The notes: generated by a model from the letters alone, not told the origin. Positions 36,085-45,586 are shown, counted from the stretch's first letter. The stretch: DNA of 64,000 nucleotides from Desulfomonile sp963700305 (GCA_963700305.1 CAVOXB010000022.1:62001-126000); one strand, 5' to 3'. Numbers and translations: made by a program.

Positions 36085-36466
36085 GATACTCTCCCGCACC
36101 CAAAAACAATCGACAGAGAACAGGAACCGGGAATGAACTTTCGAAGCCTGTATCCTTAGCATCTACAGTTGAGTAGGTGTTTCCATTCGGCGCAAAGATA
36201 TCATGTGTTTCACCTTTTTCCAAGATCAATTGCCGATTTGTGCAGGTTCACCCATGCAGATCTCAGATCCATATTCCCGGTGTCAGCAGTTTCTGACATA
36301 TCGGCTCTCGTGAAGGCTGCCGAAAAGGGATTCAATAATACGGAACTATATACTGCTCGAATGAGAGGGCAACACACGTGGTACGCTCTTACGTTAAGAT
36401 CCGGAAAAAGGCTCTCGGGAATTTCCGCCCGAAACAATGTGCGACACTGAATCATCGCCTTGAAGA

Positions 36467-37947
36467 CCTATAGTTTCGCGATTTCAGAGTATTTAAAGTC
36501 GCTCGTGGAGCGCGGGGTGTTGATTTTGTGCAAGTCATTATTCTTCCCGACTTCCTGAGAAAAGTTCAGTGAGAAGTGGCTCCTTCGTGCAGCGGCAAGC
36601 ATGTCGGAAAAGGTGAAAGTTTTCTTTTTGCGATACCACGGGGCCGGATCTATCACGAGATCTTTGGCGGCTGAGAATTGTCGCACAAACCAAAGAACTA
36701 CGAGCGAGTAGGCCCAGTATGCGAACATTGGGGCACGCATAACCGACTTTTCCTTGCGACACTGGGGCTCGTCAGCGCCGAGGAGTTGCTTGGCTTCACG
36801 GTTGGTAATCTCGATGCTCCAGCGTGCCGCATATCGAGCAATGATATTCTCAGGCGAAGACGCTGCGTCGGTGTCGAAGAACACGATATCTGCATGCTTT
36901 CCTTTCGGATCTCGACAGAGAACCACAGAGACTTTCTCTTGTCCTGCGCTATGGTACCAAAGAGCTGTAAACTGATGTACCAACAGGCCGATCTCTTTTC
37001 CATAGCAAAATACCTTGATTCGATGCCAACTCAAGTTTGGATCTTGAAACATGGTCGCCGGAGTGGGCAGTCGATCACCTCTTTTACGAGGTCTGCCTCG
37101 CCGTCGAATGGTCTGGGGCGCGACCGGAGCCAACAGGGCCGACGTCTTTAGGAACCTCCCAGTAACATGGACACCTTTGGAGCGCCCTTTGAGCACTGTC
37201 TTGCAACAGTATCCAAGGTCTGCCACGACTCTCAAACGCTCCCCTTCTCTGAGCCACGAATAGGTCAGGTTGATAAGCTCCAAACCAATCTCGGGCTTTG
37301 TCTTGTAAGGCAGACCTTCTGGTCTAACCTTGGCTTTTGGAGGCCACCAAAGCCGGGCGGAATACGGCAGACAAAAGACTCGATCGCTGATTTCAGGCAG
37401 ACGGATAGCTAGACCAATGATGACGAAACATACTCCATGACCTTTCTTCTGGGCCGGCTTCAGGGCCGAACCGTCATGCTGCCAACCAGCTCCACAAATC
37501 TTCTTGCCACAGTGCTTGTTCAAGGTATCATCAACCACCACCAGGATCTCAGTGCCCTTCGTAACCAATGTGTCTAGAAGAATTCTGAAAAGCCATCGAG
37601 ATACTGAATCAGCGCTCCAACTCCCTTTACCCAAGAATCGATACACAGTGGCAAAGTGTCTGGATTCATGGAGTCTCATGGTCAAGATAACTCTGCTGAC
37701 CGTGTGTTTCCCCACAGTGAGCACCCAACCGACCAACAGCGCCACGAACATGCGATAACTCGGAGCGCTGAAGAAGACTCTGAAACAAATGTCGTCAATC
37801 CCGAACGCTTCTGGTATATACTTTTTCAAGCTGGCGTTCCTCCTTACACATCATCTTTTCCAAAACCGATGTGCGCGGAACGCCCGCTTTTTGCAAGCAA
37901 TTTCTCACTCTACCATCATAAGTACACCAAAAAGGCGAAACTATAGG
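36467..37947 (-). mobile_element. complete insertion sequence, IS701/IS4-like
   Basis: A 1481-bp element. Perfect 13-bp terminal inverted repeats CCTATAGTTTCGC (36467-36479) and GCGAAACTATAGG (37935-37947) enclose one transposase gene. The outside bases are AAGA on both sides (36463-36466 and 37948-37951), consistent with a 4-bp target duplication. Everything appears intact, so it may be active or recently moved. Confidence 0.82.
36468..37829 (-). CDS. DDE transposase of the IS701/IS4-like element
   Basis: 453 residues, full length and clean in frame. The first catalytic Asp region reads ILVVVDDTLNKHCGKK (near 97) and the second VVADLGYCCKTVL (near 207). The third acidic region is near RWSIEITNREAKQLLG (near 353), with the Y/R-E pattern of IS4/IS701 transposases. 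An internal basic linker (RRRGRPRKRGDRL) is typical. The stop codon lies inside the left inverted repeat. Family choice between IS701 and a related IS4 group is not certain. Confidence 0.85.
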   Translation of the reverse strand: MKKYIPEAFGIDDICFRVFFSAPSYRMFVALLVGWVLTVGKHTVSRVILTMRLHESRHFATVYRFLGKGSWSADSVSRWLFRILLDTLVTKGTEILVVVDDTLNKHCGKKICGAGWQHDGSALKPAQKKGHGVCFVIIGLAIRLPEISDRVFCLPYSARLWWPPKAKVRPEGLPYKTKPEIGLELINLTYSWLREGERLRVVADLGYCCKTVLKGRSKGVHVTGRFLKTSALLAPVAPQTIRRRGRPRKRGDRLPTPATMFQDPNLSWHRIKVFCYGKEIGLLVHQFTALWYHSAGQEKVSVVLCRDPKGKHADIVFFDTDAASSPENIIARYAARWSIEITNREAKQLLGADEPQCRKEKSVMRAPMFAYWAYSLVVLWFVRQFSAAKDLVIDPAPWYRKKKTFTFSDMLAAARRSHFSLNFSQEVGKNNDLHKINTPRSTSDFKYSEIAKL

Positions 37948-37974
37948 AAGACAACCTCCGAAGAATAAAAGGAT

Positions 37975-38107
37975 GGATGTGCTCACGCCATGCAATTCCA
38001 GAAAATTGTGGGGCAGGCTTTCCAGCCTGCCATTGTTGGCTTTTCAGGGCAAGGCAGGCTGGAAAGCCTCTCCAAAAAAGCTGTTTGCTACGGATAACTG
38101 AATGATC
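37975..38107. repeat. dispersed hairpin repeat, copy 2
   Basis: Close match to the copy at 6488-6620, including the 16-bp inverted arms (GGCTTTCCAGCCTGCC and its complement) and the GGATAACTGAATGAT end. It lies just outside the insertion sequence. The remaining bases to 38362 hold no gene; they form the upstream region of the TAXI gene. Confidence 0.75.
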
Positions 38108-38362
38108 ACAGTACGGTTAACAATTGCGTTGAATTCCTGCCGATCTTGTTCTATCGTCATTTAGAATTCGGAATACTGGCCTTCGGCCGGCGACTTCACT
38201 TTGCCTTTGGTGTGCTCGCTCGATAGCGGGATAGTTCGCCGTTTTCTGATCTTCGCGACAAACTCATTGCGACAAAACGACTCAAGGAAAAGAGTCTGCG
38301 CCTTTCTGCTTGCGAATTACCACATATTCATGATGTGAACCAGACACTCAAGGAGGAGCATA

Positions 38363-39376
38363 ATGGAGCATCGTCGTCGATTTGATGGCGGCACTGCGAT
38401 TGGAAGACGGGGATTTCTCAAGGTGACAGCGGCAATGGGGAGCGCTTTAGTCATAGGGAATCCTACGAGCATCTGGGGACAGACTCGAAAGAGGATATCC
38501 GTGGCCACCGGAGGCATGGGAGGCGTATATTTTCCCCTGGGAGGCGCAATAGCCGCTGTGGTCACCAAGTACGTGCCCAATGTGGAGGCCGCAGCCGAGG
38601 TCACTGCAGCATCGGTGGACAATTGTAAGTTGGTAGGAGCGAAGAAAGCCGATCTCGGAATCGTCATGGGTGACACGGTCTATGATGCGTACCAAGGACT
38701 CGAAAAATTCAAGCAAAAACTTCCGCTCCGGAATCTAGCCGTGCTTTACCCCAATGTCATGCAGATCGTGGTTCCGCAAGGAAAGGGCATCAAGACAGTA
38801 GGGGACATGAGGGGCAAAACCATCTCGACCGGAGCGCCCGGCAGCGGAGTAGAGGTCATGGCCTTGAGAATCCTTGAGGCAAACGGAATAAACCCCGACA
38901 AGGATGTCAAGAGAGATCGGCTGGGAGCATCAGAGTCAGCAGGCGCTCTTAAAGATGGGAAGATTGACGGGTTTTTTTGGTGCGGCGGGGTCCCCACGGC
39001 GTCGGTGCTCGATCTTGCGGCGTCTCCGGGAATGAAGATTTCATTTGTCCCCAACGCTGACTCCATCGAGAAAATGACGGCCAAATACGGGCCTGTCTAT
39101 TACCCCACCACGATTGCCAATCGCGCTTACCCCGGGCTCGAAGAAGATGTTCCCGTGGCCGCTGTGGCCAACCTTCTGATCGTCCACGAAGACATGGACG
39201 AGAAATTGGCGTATGACATACTTGCCGCTATATTCGATCACCGGGACGACCTTGTGGCGGTCCATAAGCAAGCTGAGAGCGTAGAACTCAAAGGCGCTGT
39301 CCTGGGCTCGCCGATTCCCTATCACAAGAGCGCACTCAAATACTTCAAAGATAAGGGGGTGGACGTCAAGACGTGA
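38363..39376 (+). CDS. TAXI-family TRAP substrate-binding protein (Tat signal)
   Basis: 337 residues with AGGAGG upstream. The N-terminus has a twin-arginine signal (GRRGFLKVTAAMGSALVIG). The mature protein is a TAXI-type binding protein: VATGGMGGVYFPLGGAIAAVV at the start, then VEAAAEVTAASVDNCKLV and GKTISTGAPGSGVEVMALRI. Such proteins deliver organic acids or similar anions to a fused TRAP permease. The DUF1850 gene and permease follow within 14 and 4 bases. Proximity to the benzoate genes suggests an aromatic or dicarboxylic acid, but the substrate is unknown. Confidence 0.9.
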   Translation: MEHRRRFDGGTAIGRRGFLKVTAAMGSALVIGNPTSIWGQTRKRISVATGGMGGVYFPLGGAIAAVVTKYVPNVEAAAEVTAASVDNCKLVGAKKADLGIVMGDTVYDAYQGLEKFKQKLPLRNLAVLYPNVMQIVVPQGKGIKTVGDMRGKTISTGAPGSGVEVMALRILEANGINPDKDVKRDRLGASESAGALKDGKIDGFFWCGGVPTASVLDLAASPGMKISFVPNADSIEKMTAKYGPVYYPTTIANRAYPGLEEDVPVAAVANLLIVHEDMDEKLAYDILAAIFDHRDDLVAVHKQAESVELKGAVLGSPIPYHKSALKYFKDKGVDVKT

Positions 39377-39389
39377 AAGGCCTTCCAAG

Positions 39390-39851
39390 ATGCGAACCCG
39401 GCGATTAATCTTGCTTCCCATTCTTTTCGTCGCAGCGCTTGCAACGGCGGGGATGTGGAAAGACCACCTCGTCTTGAAGATCGGCAATCCGGAAGTCATG
39501 GTGCCCGTGTCCGAAGGTGACGTGTTTTTCAGGACATACATACATTCCATGTATCAGGTGCCAGTGAGCGAGAAGTTCAGGATAGAAGACGGACATCTCC
39601 GGCTCGTTCACGTGCAAACCCAAAGCGAAGCGGTATTAGCGTACCAGGGTCTCGAGGGAAAGAATGAGCCGAATGCAGACGGGCAGTTCACGGAATTTCT
39701 TGTCTCGGCTGCCAGTATTGGGAATCACGTGCTCCGGTTCCACGATCGCGACATAGCGCTTGGAACACGGGAAGACCGGGATGGGAGCATCAAGGTAGAA
39801 CTCTCAAGGATACCGTTGTTCACGTATTTTGCACATCTTGTTTGGAGATAA
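39390..39851 (+). CDS. DUF1850 protein of a TRAP-TAXI operon
   Basis: 153 residues with an N-terminal hydrophobic segment (LILLPILFVAALATAGM), then a small beta-rich domain carrying 'F.YIHSMYQVPVSEKFRI'. DUF1850 genes are regularly found between TAXI binding proteins and their permeases, and the same order recurs at 42.1-45.6 kb. The function is unknown; an accessory periplasmic or membrane-anchored role in transport is inferred from the constant position. Confidence 0.8.
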   Translation: MRTRRLILLPILFVAALATAGMWKDHLVLKIGNPEVMVPVSEGDVFFRTYIHSMYQVPVSEKFRIEDGHLRLVHVQTQSEAVLAYQGLEGKNEPNADGQFTEFLVSAASIGNHVLRFHDRDIALGTREDRDGSIKVELSRIPLFTYFAHLVWR

Positions 39852-39854
39852 CGT

Positions 39855-41813
39855 ATGGAAGGTCAGAAGGGTGCGTGGGTCGCGGAAGAGCAGCTCAAGA
39901 AGGTCGAGCAAGTCATCGAAAAAGAGGAAGGGATAACCAGAAAGCCCATACCGTTTTGGAGGGGGGTTATAACCGTTCTCGCAGTGTGCTGCTCGTCTTT
40001 CGCCATCTATTGCGCACTCGGTACGATCACAACCCAGATACTTCGTGGCGTGCATGTCGCGTTCGTACTCACCTTGATATTTCTTTATTACCCCGTGGCA
40101 AAGAAGTACAGGAACAAGATCGGCTTGCTTGACCTTATCCCCGTTGTTCTTGCTCTGGCTTCCATCGGGTACATGCTCATTGATTTCGAGGAGTTCATTT
40201 ATAGAGCCGTAGATCCTATTCTGTGGGACAAGCTTTTCGGTGCGATCCTGATTCTTCTCATTCTGGAAGCAGCCCGCCGATCATCGGGCTGGATCATGCC
40301 CATAGTCGTCATCGTTTTCCTCGTTTATGCCTTTACAGGGCCTTCTCTTCCCCCGCCATGGACACATCGCGGCTATGACCTGGATCGTATTGTGGGCCAC
40401 ATGTACATGACTCTCGAGGGGATCTTTGGAGTACCCGTCGATGTGTCTGCCACTTTCATCATTCTGTTCACCATATACGGTGCTTTTCTGGACGTGTCGG
40501 GGGCAGGGAAGTTCTTCATCGACTTCTCCTTTGCGGCTTTGGGTGGAAAGCCCACCGGTGCGGGTCGGACTGTGACCCTGGCATCTTTCCTCCTCGGAGG
40601 CCCATCCGGGAGCGGAGTTGCCACTACTGTCACCATCGGGTCCGTCGCCTATCCTATGCTGGCAAGAGCCGGATACAGCAGGGAGGCCGCAGGGGGCCTT
40701 TTGTCCGCCGGAGGAATTGGAGCGGTCCTCTCGCCACCTGTTCTTGGTGCGGCGGCGTTTCTCATCGCCGAATTCCTGAGGATATCCTACCTTGATGTGA
40801 TTCTTATGGCCTCCATACCAACCTGCCTTTATTACTGGTCCATTTTCTTGATGGTGGAACTTGATGCCAAGAAGTTCGGTGCAAAAGCCGTAGAGATCGA
40901 GAACCCAGAGAGTCTCTGGAAACTCACTTATACATACGGATTCCACTTCATCTCACTCATCGTTTTGGTGCTCATGATGGTCCTCGGTTTCACGCCCATG
41001 ATGGCTGTCGTCTGCGCGATCTTCACGTGTTTCGTGGCTAGTTTCTTCCGCAAGGACACGCGGTTCACACTGGCAAAACTAATCCGGGCACTTAAGTTTG
41101 GAACTCTCGCGGTGCTAGGCGTAGCCGTGGTGTGTGCTTGCGCGGGAATTATTGTGGGCGTGGTGAGCCTCACCGGCCTCGGTTTGAAGCTCTCTTCGAT
41201 CATCATAGCCTACGCGGGCGGAAGCCTCTTGCTCACAGCGGTGTACACGGCGGTGATACTCTGGATTCTCGGGCTGGCCGTACCGATAACAGCGACGTAC
41301 ATCATCGCTGCTGTCATTACAGCCCCGGCTCTCACGAAACTCGGAGTCCCCGATTACGCTGCGCACATGTTCATCTTTTACTACGCGGTTCTCTCGGAGG
41401 TCTCTCCACCGACAGCTCTTTCTCCCTTTGCGGCTGCCGCTCTGACGGGAGGAGACCCGTTCAAGACCACGATGATGGCCTGGAAGTATACCGCCGTGGC
41501 GTTTGTTGTACCTTTCATGTTTGTCCTCGATCCATCCGGGTATGCCTTGCTTCTCAAGGGAGACAGCATCCTCGGGGGCCTGTGGGTCATTGCAACTTCA
41601 TTTGCGGGAGTTTTTGCCTTTGCATCAGCGGCATCCGGATGGCTGCTCAAGAGGTCGAATTGGATAGAGCGGGTACTGATGGCCGCGGGGGGACTTTGCC
41701 TTATCTATCCCGCGGTATGGACCGACATATTCGGTCTGGCCTTGGTGGGTTTGGCAATCTTATTGCAAGTGGTCAGGAGAAAAGCAGACCGTCTTCAGCC
41801 TGATGCGGCGTAG
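39855..41813 (+). CDS. TRAP transporter fused permease (4TM + 12TM)
   Basis: 652 residues with about 16-18 hydrophobic helices. An N-terminal four-helix DctQ-like part (about 35-150) continues into a DctM-like part with typical sequences LGGPSGSGVATTVTIGSVAYP and GLAVPITATYIIAAVITAPAL. This is the standard TAXI-type fused permease, using an ion gradient to import the ligand. It starts four bases after the DUF1850 stop and is clean in frame. Confidence 0.92.
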   Translation: MEGQKGAWVAEEQLKKVEQVIEKEEGITRKPIPFWRGVITVLAVCCSSFAIYCALGTITTQILRGVHVAFVLTLIFLYYPVAKKYRNKIGLLDLIPVVLALASIGYMLIDFEEFIYRAVDPILWDKLFGAILILLILEAARRSSGWIMPIVVIVFLVYAFTGPSLPPPWTHRGYDLDRIVGHMYMTLEGIFGVPVDVSATFIILFTIYGAFLDVSGAGKFFIDFSFAALGGKPTGAGRTVTLASFLLGGPSGSGVATTVTIGSVAYPMLARAGYSREAAGGLLSAGGIGAVLSPPVLGAAAFLIAEFLRISYLDVILMASIPTCLYYWSIFLMVELDAKKFGAKAVEIENPESLWKLTYTYGFHFISLIVLVLMMVLGFTPMMAVVCAIFTCFVASFFRKDTRFTLAKLIRALKFGTLAVLGVAVVCACAGIIVGVVSLTGLGLKLSSIIIAYAGGSLLLTAVYTAVILWILGLAVPITATYIIAAVITAPALTKLGVPDYAAHMFIFYYAVLSEVSPPTALSPFAAAALTGGDPFKTTMMAWKYTAVAFVVPFMFVLDPSGYALLLKGDSILGGLWVIATSFAGVFAFASAASGWLLKRSNWIERVLMAAGGLCLIYPAVWTDIFGLALVGLAILLQVVRRKADRLQPDAA

Positions 41814-41900
41814 TTGGCAGGCGGTAGTTCCGTAATACTCTCTTTTATCAGTGAATTTCAATCGATGAAGAAGATGGCCTGATTCGTGCCTCCTTATAGC

Positions 41901-42173
41901 AAAATCTAGTCAAAAAATTAATTTCATGAGCGAAAGGAATGGTGGAACAGACGTCTCGACTGTCGAGCAAATGACAGGCAGGATGAAACTGTCTCAAAAT
42001 TCAAAATCGAGAAAAGATCGTGCCACGCTTATCGTTCCCAGGCTCCGCCTGGGAATCAGGAAAATGACGATTTCCGTAGCACGATTTTGGCGTCTTTCAG
42101 CCTTTTGAGACAGTCTCGGATGCCCGTCCCACCGAAGAAAATGCTACTCGTTTGAGTGGGTATTGGCATTAAT
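41901..42173. repeat. dispersed repeat, copy A, interrupted by a small element
   Basis: Bases 41901-41985 and 42118-42173 match the uninterrupted copy at 51194-51329: ATTAATTT-ATGAGCGAAA, then GTCTCG-CTGTCGAG, then CCCACCGAAGAAAATGCTACT. The interruption is the 132-bp element at 41986-42117. The right part of the repeat supplies the last codons and stop of the minus-strand TRAP permease. Confidence 0.75.
41986..42117. mobile_element. 132-bp MITE-like element with 5-bp target duplication
   Basis: It begins AAACTGTCTCAAAA and ends TTTTGAGACAGTCTC, which are inverted copies sharing ACTGTCTCAAAA. It is flanked by GGATG on both sides (41981-41985 and 42118-42122), while the related repeat at 51.2 kb has GGATG once. 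It has no coding capacity, and a smaller hairpin (CCCAGGCTCCGCCTGGGA) lies in its middle. It must have been moved by a transposase encoded elsewhere. Confidence 0.78.
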
Positions 42174-44102
42174 CTCCTTGGCCGTCCGATTCGCCCGAAG
42201 GCGCTGCACTAGGTAGACCGTCCCGACCATTCCTGCTCCGCACAGGTCCGTGAGCAGACCCGGGTCCACGAGGAGGAGACCGCCGGCTATGAGAGCGAAC
42301 CGCTCTATTCGGGAGAGATTGATGGTCCAGAATCCGGCGACTCCGGCTCCGAGGGCCCCCATACCCATTACCGAGGTTGCCAGCATCTGGAGGATGAGGA
42401 GTGGTGTTGCCCCCACCAAAATCAACACTGGCGATAGGGCGAAGATGTACGGGACCAGGAACGCCCCCAGCGCAAGTTTCACTGCTTCAATGCCGGTCTT
42501 CCAGGGATTCGAGTCCGCGATAGCCGCACCGGCATAAACCGCGAGGGCCACAGGCGGTGTGATATCCGCCACGACCCCGAAATAGAACACGAAGAGGTGC
42601 GCGGCCAAGGGAACGACTCCCAGTTTTACCAAGGCCGGAGCGGCCATGGTCGCAAGGACTATGTAAGTGGCCGTGGTGGGAATACCCATTCCCAGGACCA
42701 GCGAGGCGAACATGGTGAAAACAAGAGCCAAGAGCAAGTGGTTGCCCGCAAGGTCCACCATGTTGGCGGACAACTTGAGCCCGATCCCTGTTAAGGTCAC
42801 TACACCGATGATGATCCCCGCCGCAGCGCACGCGGCGATGACCGGGAGGGCAACCCTTGCTGCCGACTCCATTACCTGGAGAAGATCCCTCGGCCCTAGC
42901 CGCGTCTCCTTCCTCAATAGGCCCAGGAGGAACGCAAGGGCCATGGACCAGACCGCTGCCTTCGTGGGGCTGAAACCGGCGTCCATAAGCCAGAAGATCA
43001 ACACCAGGGGCAGCAGCAGGTAACCTCTCTTTAGCAGGACTTCTGTCAACTTCGGGAGGCTCTGCCGAGGCAGTCCCTTGAGCCCCTCACGGAGGGCCTC
43101 AAAATGCACCATGAGGAAAACGCCGGTGAAGTACAACACGGCAGGAATAGCAGCGGCCTTGGCAATGTCGATGTAGGGCATGTTGAGGAACTCGACCATT
43201 ATGAACGCTGCCGCTCCCATAACAGGGGGCATGATCTGTCCCCCTGTGGACGCGGAGGCCTCCACGGCTGCTGCAAACTCCGGTCTGTAACCAAGGCTCT
43301 TCATCATGGGAATGGTAAAGGAGCCTGAGCCCGCCGTGTTGGCAATAGATGATCCTGAAATGGTCCCCTCGAGTGCGCTGGAAATCACCGCTGCTTTTGC
43401 CGGGCCTCCGGGACTGGTTCCGGTCAACGCCATGGCAATATCTACGAAGAACTGCCGAATTCCTGTTTTTTCGAGGACCTGTGCGAACAGAAGGTAGATG
43501 AAGATCACCGTGGCCGACACACCGAGCGGAATCCCCATGATTCCCTCTAGGCCAAGGTATGAATGCTCCAAGATCCGCTGGAGCGACAGGCCCCGGTGAG
43601 CAAAGAGGCCTGGGAGATAGTTACCCCACAGGGCATAGGCCAGAAAACTGGAAGCAACGATGACCATGGGCCATCCGGCTACTCGGCGGGTCCCTTCCAA
43701 CACCAGGGGTACGGCCAGCCCTGCCACAACAAAATCGGTCGTGGTATTGATGCCGGTCCTGGTCAGGAGCTCGTGGTAAAACATCACGTGATAGAAACCC
43801 ACAGCGACCCCGAGGATAGCGAGCAGCACGTCATACCACGGCAGCGTCTCGAGCGACATGTCTCGAATTCGGCGCGGATATAGCAGAAACAGAAGTCCAA
43901 GCCCCAGTCCTAGGTGGATCGAGCGCTGCAGCTGTGGGGCAATGGGGATCGTGGCTGCGGTGTAAAGCTGGAATAGGGCCAAACCCACACTCCCCACGAG
44001 GACTACGGCCGCCCACGGCCCGCGCAATCGTCGAAATGAGGATTCTCGATCTGACCACGGTGCAGCTCGTTCAGGCTTCAAGATCTGCTCAAACTGTTCC
44101 AC
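42144..44102 (-). CDS. second TRAP transporter fused permease
   Basis: 652 residues, the same length and architecture as the permease at 39.9 kb but clearly diverged. The DctQ-like part is followed by SSALEGTISGSSIANTAGSGS and LGMGIPTTATYIVLATMAAPAL. It overlaps the end of the DUF1850 gene by 25 bases. The last residues (NANTHSNE) come from a dispersed repeat. Convergent with the first cassette. Confidence 0.92.
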   Translation of the reverse strand: MEQFEQILKPERAAPWSDRESSFRRLRGPWAAVVLVGSVGLALFQLYTAATIPIAPQLQRSIHLGLGLGLLFLLYPRRIRDMSLETLPWYDVLLAILGVAVGFYHVMFYHELLTRTGINTTTDFVVAGLAVPLVLEGTRRVAGWPMVIVASSFLAYALWGNYLPGLFAHRGLSLQRILEHSYLGLEGIMGIPLGVSATVIFIYLLFAQVLEKTGIRQFFVDIAMALTGTSPGGPAKAAVISSALEGTISGSSIANTAGSGSFTIPMMKSLGYRPEFAAAVEASASTGGQIMPPVMGAAAFIMVEFLNMPYIDIAKAAAIPAVLYFTGVFLMVHFEALREGLKGLPRQSLPKLTEVLLKRGYLLLPLVLIFWLMDAGFSPTKAAVWSMALAFLLGLLRKETRLGPRDLLQVMESAARVALPVIAACAAAGIIIGVVTLTGIGLKLSANMVDLAGNHLLLALVFTMFASLVLGMGIPTTATYIVLATMAAPALVKLGVVPLAAHLFVFYFGVVADITPPVALAVYAGAAIADSNPWKTGIEAVKLALGAFLVPYIFALSPVLILVGATPLLILQMLATSVMGMGALGAGVAGFWTINLSRIERFALIAGGLLLVDPGLLTDLCGAGMVGTVYLVQRLRANRTAKEINANTHSNE

Positions 44103-44572
44103 TGTCGTACCTCTGCCCAGAGAAGCAAAATCAGCGGTATCCGTTCAATCGCCACTGAAACCGGACGGTCAGGACCGATCCCGCTTACCAGATTCATATC
44201 CCAGGTTCCCGTCTGTAGACGATGGCCGAAGGGTGAGACCCCGAGGTCCAGACGATCCAAGCAGGAAGAATACCCGGTCACCACAACCTTTCCAGCCTCT
44301 ATGCGCCAGGTGGTTGCACCTTCCGGATAGGAAGGCATGCCGGGACCCTCGTGGTCAAAAACCAGTTCCGTCAGGCAAAGTCGTCCATCCGCTCGAATAA
44401 CGTACATTTCCGAGACCGGTCTTTTGCTGACTGTGTGCACCCATGTGAAGCGGAACATGCCGCCTGTGGATGCAGGAAAGGCCCAAACGAGACTTTGTTG
44501 TCCGGCAAAGCGAACAGTCAGAGCCGTTACGGGGTAGCACAAGATCCCCGCTGTCAAGATCCCGGCGCTCAC
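44078..44572 (-). CDS. DUF1850 protein of the second TRAP-TAXI operon
   Basis: Probably starts at GTG 44570-44572 with GGAGG just upstream. It has an N-terminal hydrophobic stretch (SAGILTAGILCYPVTALTV) and a DUF1850-like body (FRFTWVHTVSKRPVSEMYVI). As written, the frame is open all the way back into the binding-protein gene, giving a 532-codon fusion. The frame correction described for that gene separates them and restores the order seen in the first cassette. Confidence 0.7.
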   Translation of the reverse strand: MSAGILTAGILCYPVTALTVRFAGQQSLVWAFPASTGGMFRFTWVHTVSKRPVSEMYVIRADGRLCLTELVFDHEGPGMPSYPEGATTWRIEAGKVVVTGYSSCLDRLDLGVSPFGHRLQTGTWDMNLVSGIGPDRPVSVAIERIPLILLLWAEVRQWNSLSRS

Positions 44573-44582
44573 AATCCTCCAA

Positions 44583-45586
44583 CTATGGCGATTTGATCTC
44601 GATGCCCTTCTCCATAAAATAGCGTGCGGCCCCTGGATGAAAGGGGATGGTGACGCCCTGGACAGCGAGTTTCGCGTCAAATTCTTTGGCCTTGGCATGG
44701 CCGATTGTGGAGGCCTTTTGAAGAGAGCCTTGGTCATCTCGTATATCAGTTGGCCATTCATCTCATCCCGCACCACAAGCATTGCCTTGAGAGCTGCCGC
44801 CTTTACGTCCGAGTTCATGCCCTTGTACGTGTTGGCAGGCACCAGAAATTCAACGAAAAAGTTGTGATTCTTCCCAAGCTTGTTCACGTCAATAGGCAGC
44901 AGACGAATAGGAGTGACAGTCTGTACGTCAGCGAGGGCAGCGTTGGGAATCCCCGCCACGATCACCAGGGCATCCGCGGAATTCTCCCTCAGAGCCGTGG
45001 CTCCTTCGGCAAAGCCGAGGAAAAGGGGCTTGATGTCTTTCCTGTCCGCTAAGGTCATCCCGTACACCGCCAGGATCTGCCGGGAAACAAGCTCTGTTCC
45101 GGAAGCAGCAGCTCCCACCACCACTGTCTTTCCTTTGAGATCCTCGATTCGTTTTACGGAGCTGTCGGCAGGAACCACGATCTGTACCGGTTCCGCATAG
45201 AGGGCGCCGATGGCGAGATAGTTGCCGTACTTCTCTTTTTTCTCGGCAAAGGTCTCACCACCAGTTCGACCGTACTCTGCTGTGTCATTCTGGACGAGCG
45301 CCAGATCGACCTCGTTTTTGCCGAGCAACCTGATGTTCGCAACGGAGGCTCCCGTAGCTTGAACAGTCACGTTTACGCCTGATATGGCGTCCTTCCAGAG
45401 CTTGGCGATCCCACCGGCCAGAGGATAGTACGTGCCGCCGACGCCACCACTTGCCATGATCAGTTCTACACCGTCCCCTAGCTTCCATGGTTTCTCTTTT
45501 GATGCGGCCTCGGCAATTGTGCCGATACTCACCGACAACGTCAGGGAAACAAGGAAGACAAGGAACCTCTTGATTCGTGCTCTCAT
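44583..45586 (-). CDS. second TAXI-family binding protein, one frameshift near the end
   Basis: Starts at ATG 45584-45586 (AGGAG eight bases upstream) with a Sec signal peptide (FLVFLVSLTLSVSIGTIAEA). TAXI motifs are visible (MASGGVGGTYYPLAGGIAKLW and GKTVVVGAAASGTELVSRQIL). Conserved sequence runs to YEMTKALF. After it, the expected end KKASTIGHAKAKEF ... MEKGIEIKSP-stop is present one base out of frame, starting at the AAAA run 44716-44719. With an extra A the gene stops at 44583, 11 bases before the DUF1850 start. Read literally, it fuses to DUF1850. Confidence 0.8.

Noticed and set aside
40281..40946. 221-codon minus-strand frame
   Set aside because: Antisense shadow of the first TRAP permease; composition is unlike a protein.
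44700..44725. Programmed -1 frameshifting in the TAXI gene
   Set aside because: The AAAA run lacks a standard slippery heptamer, the sister cassette has separate genes, and many other genes in the window have similar breaks, so an indel is simpler.
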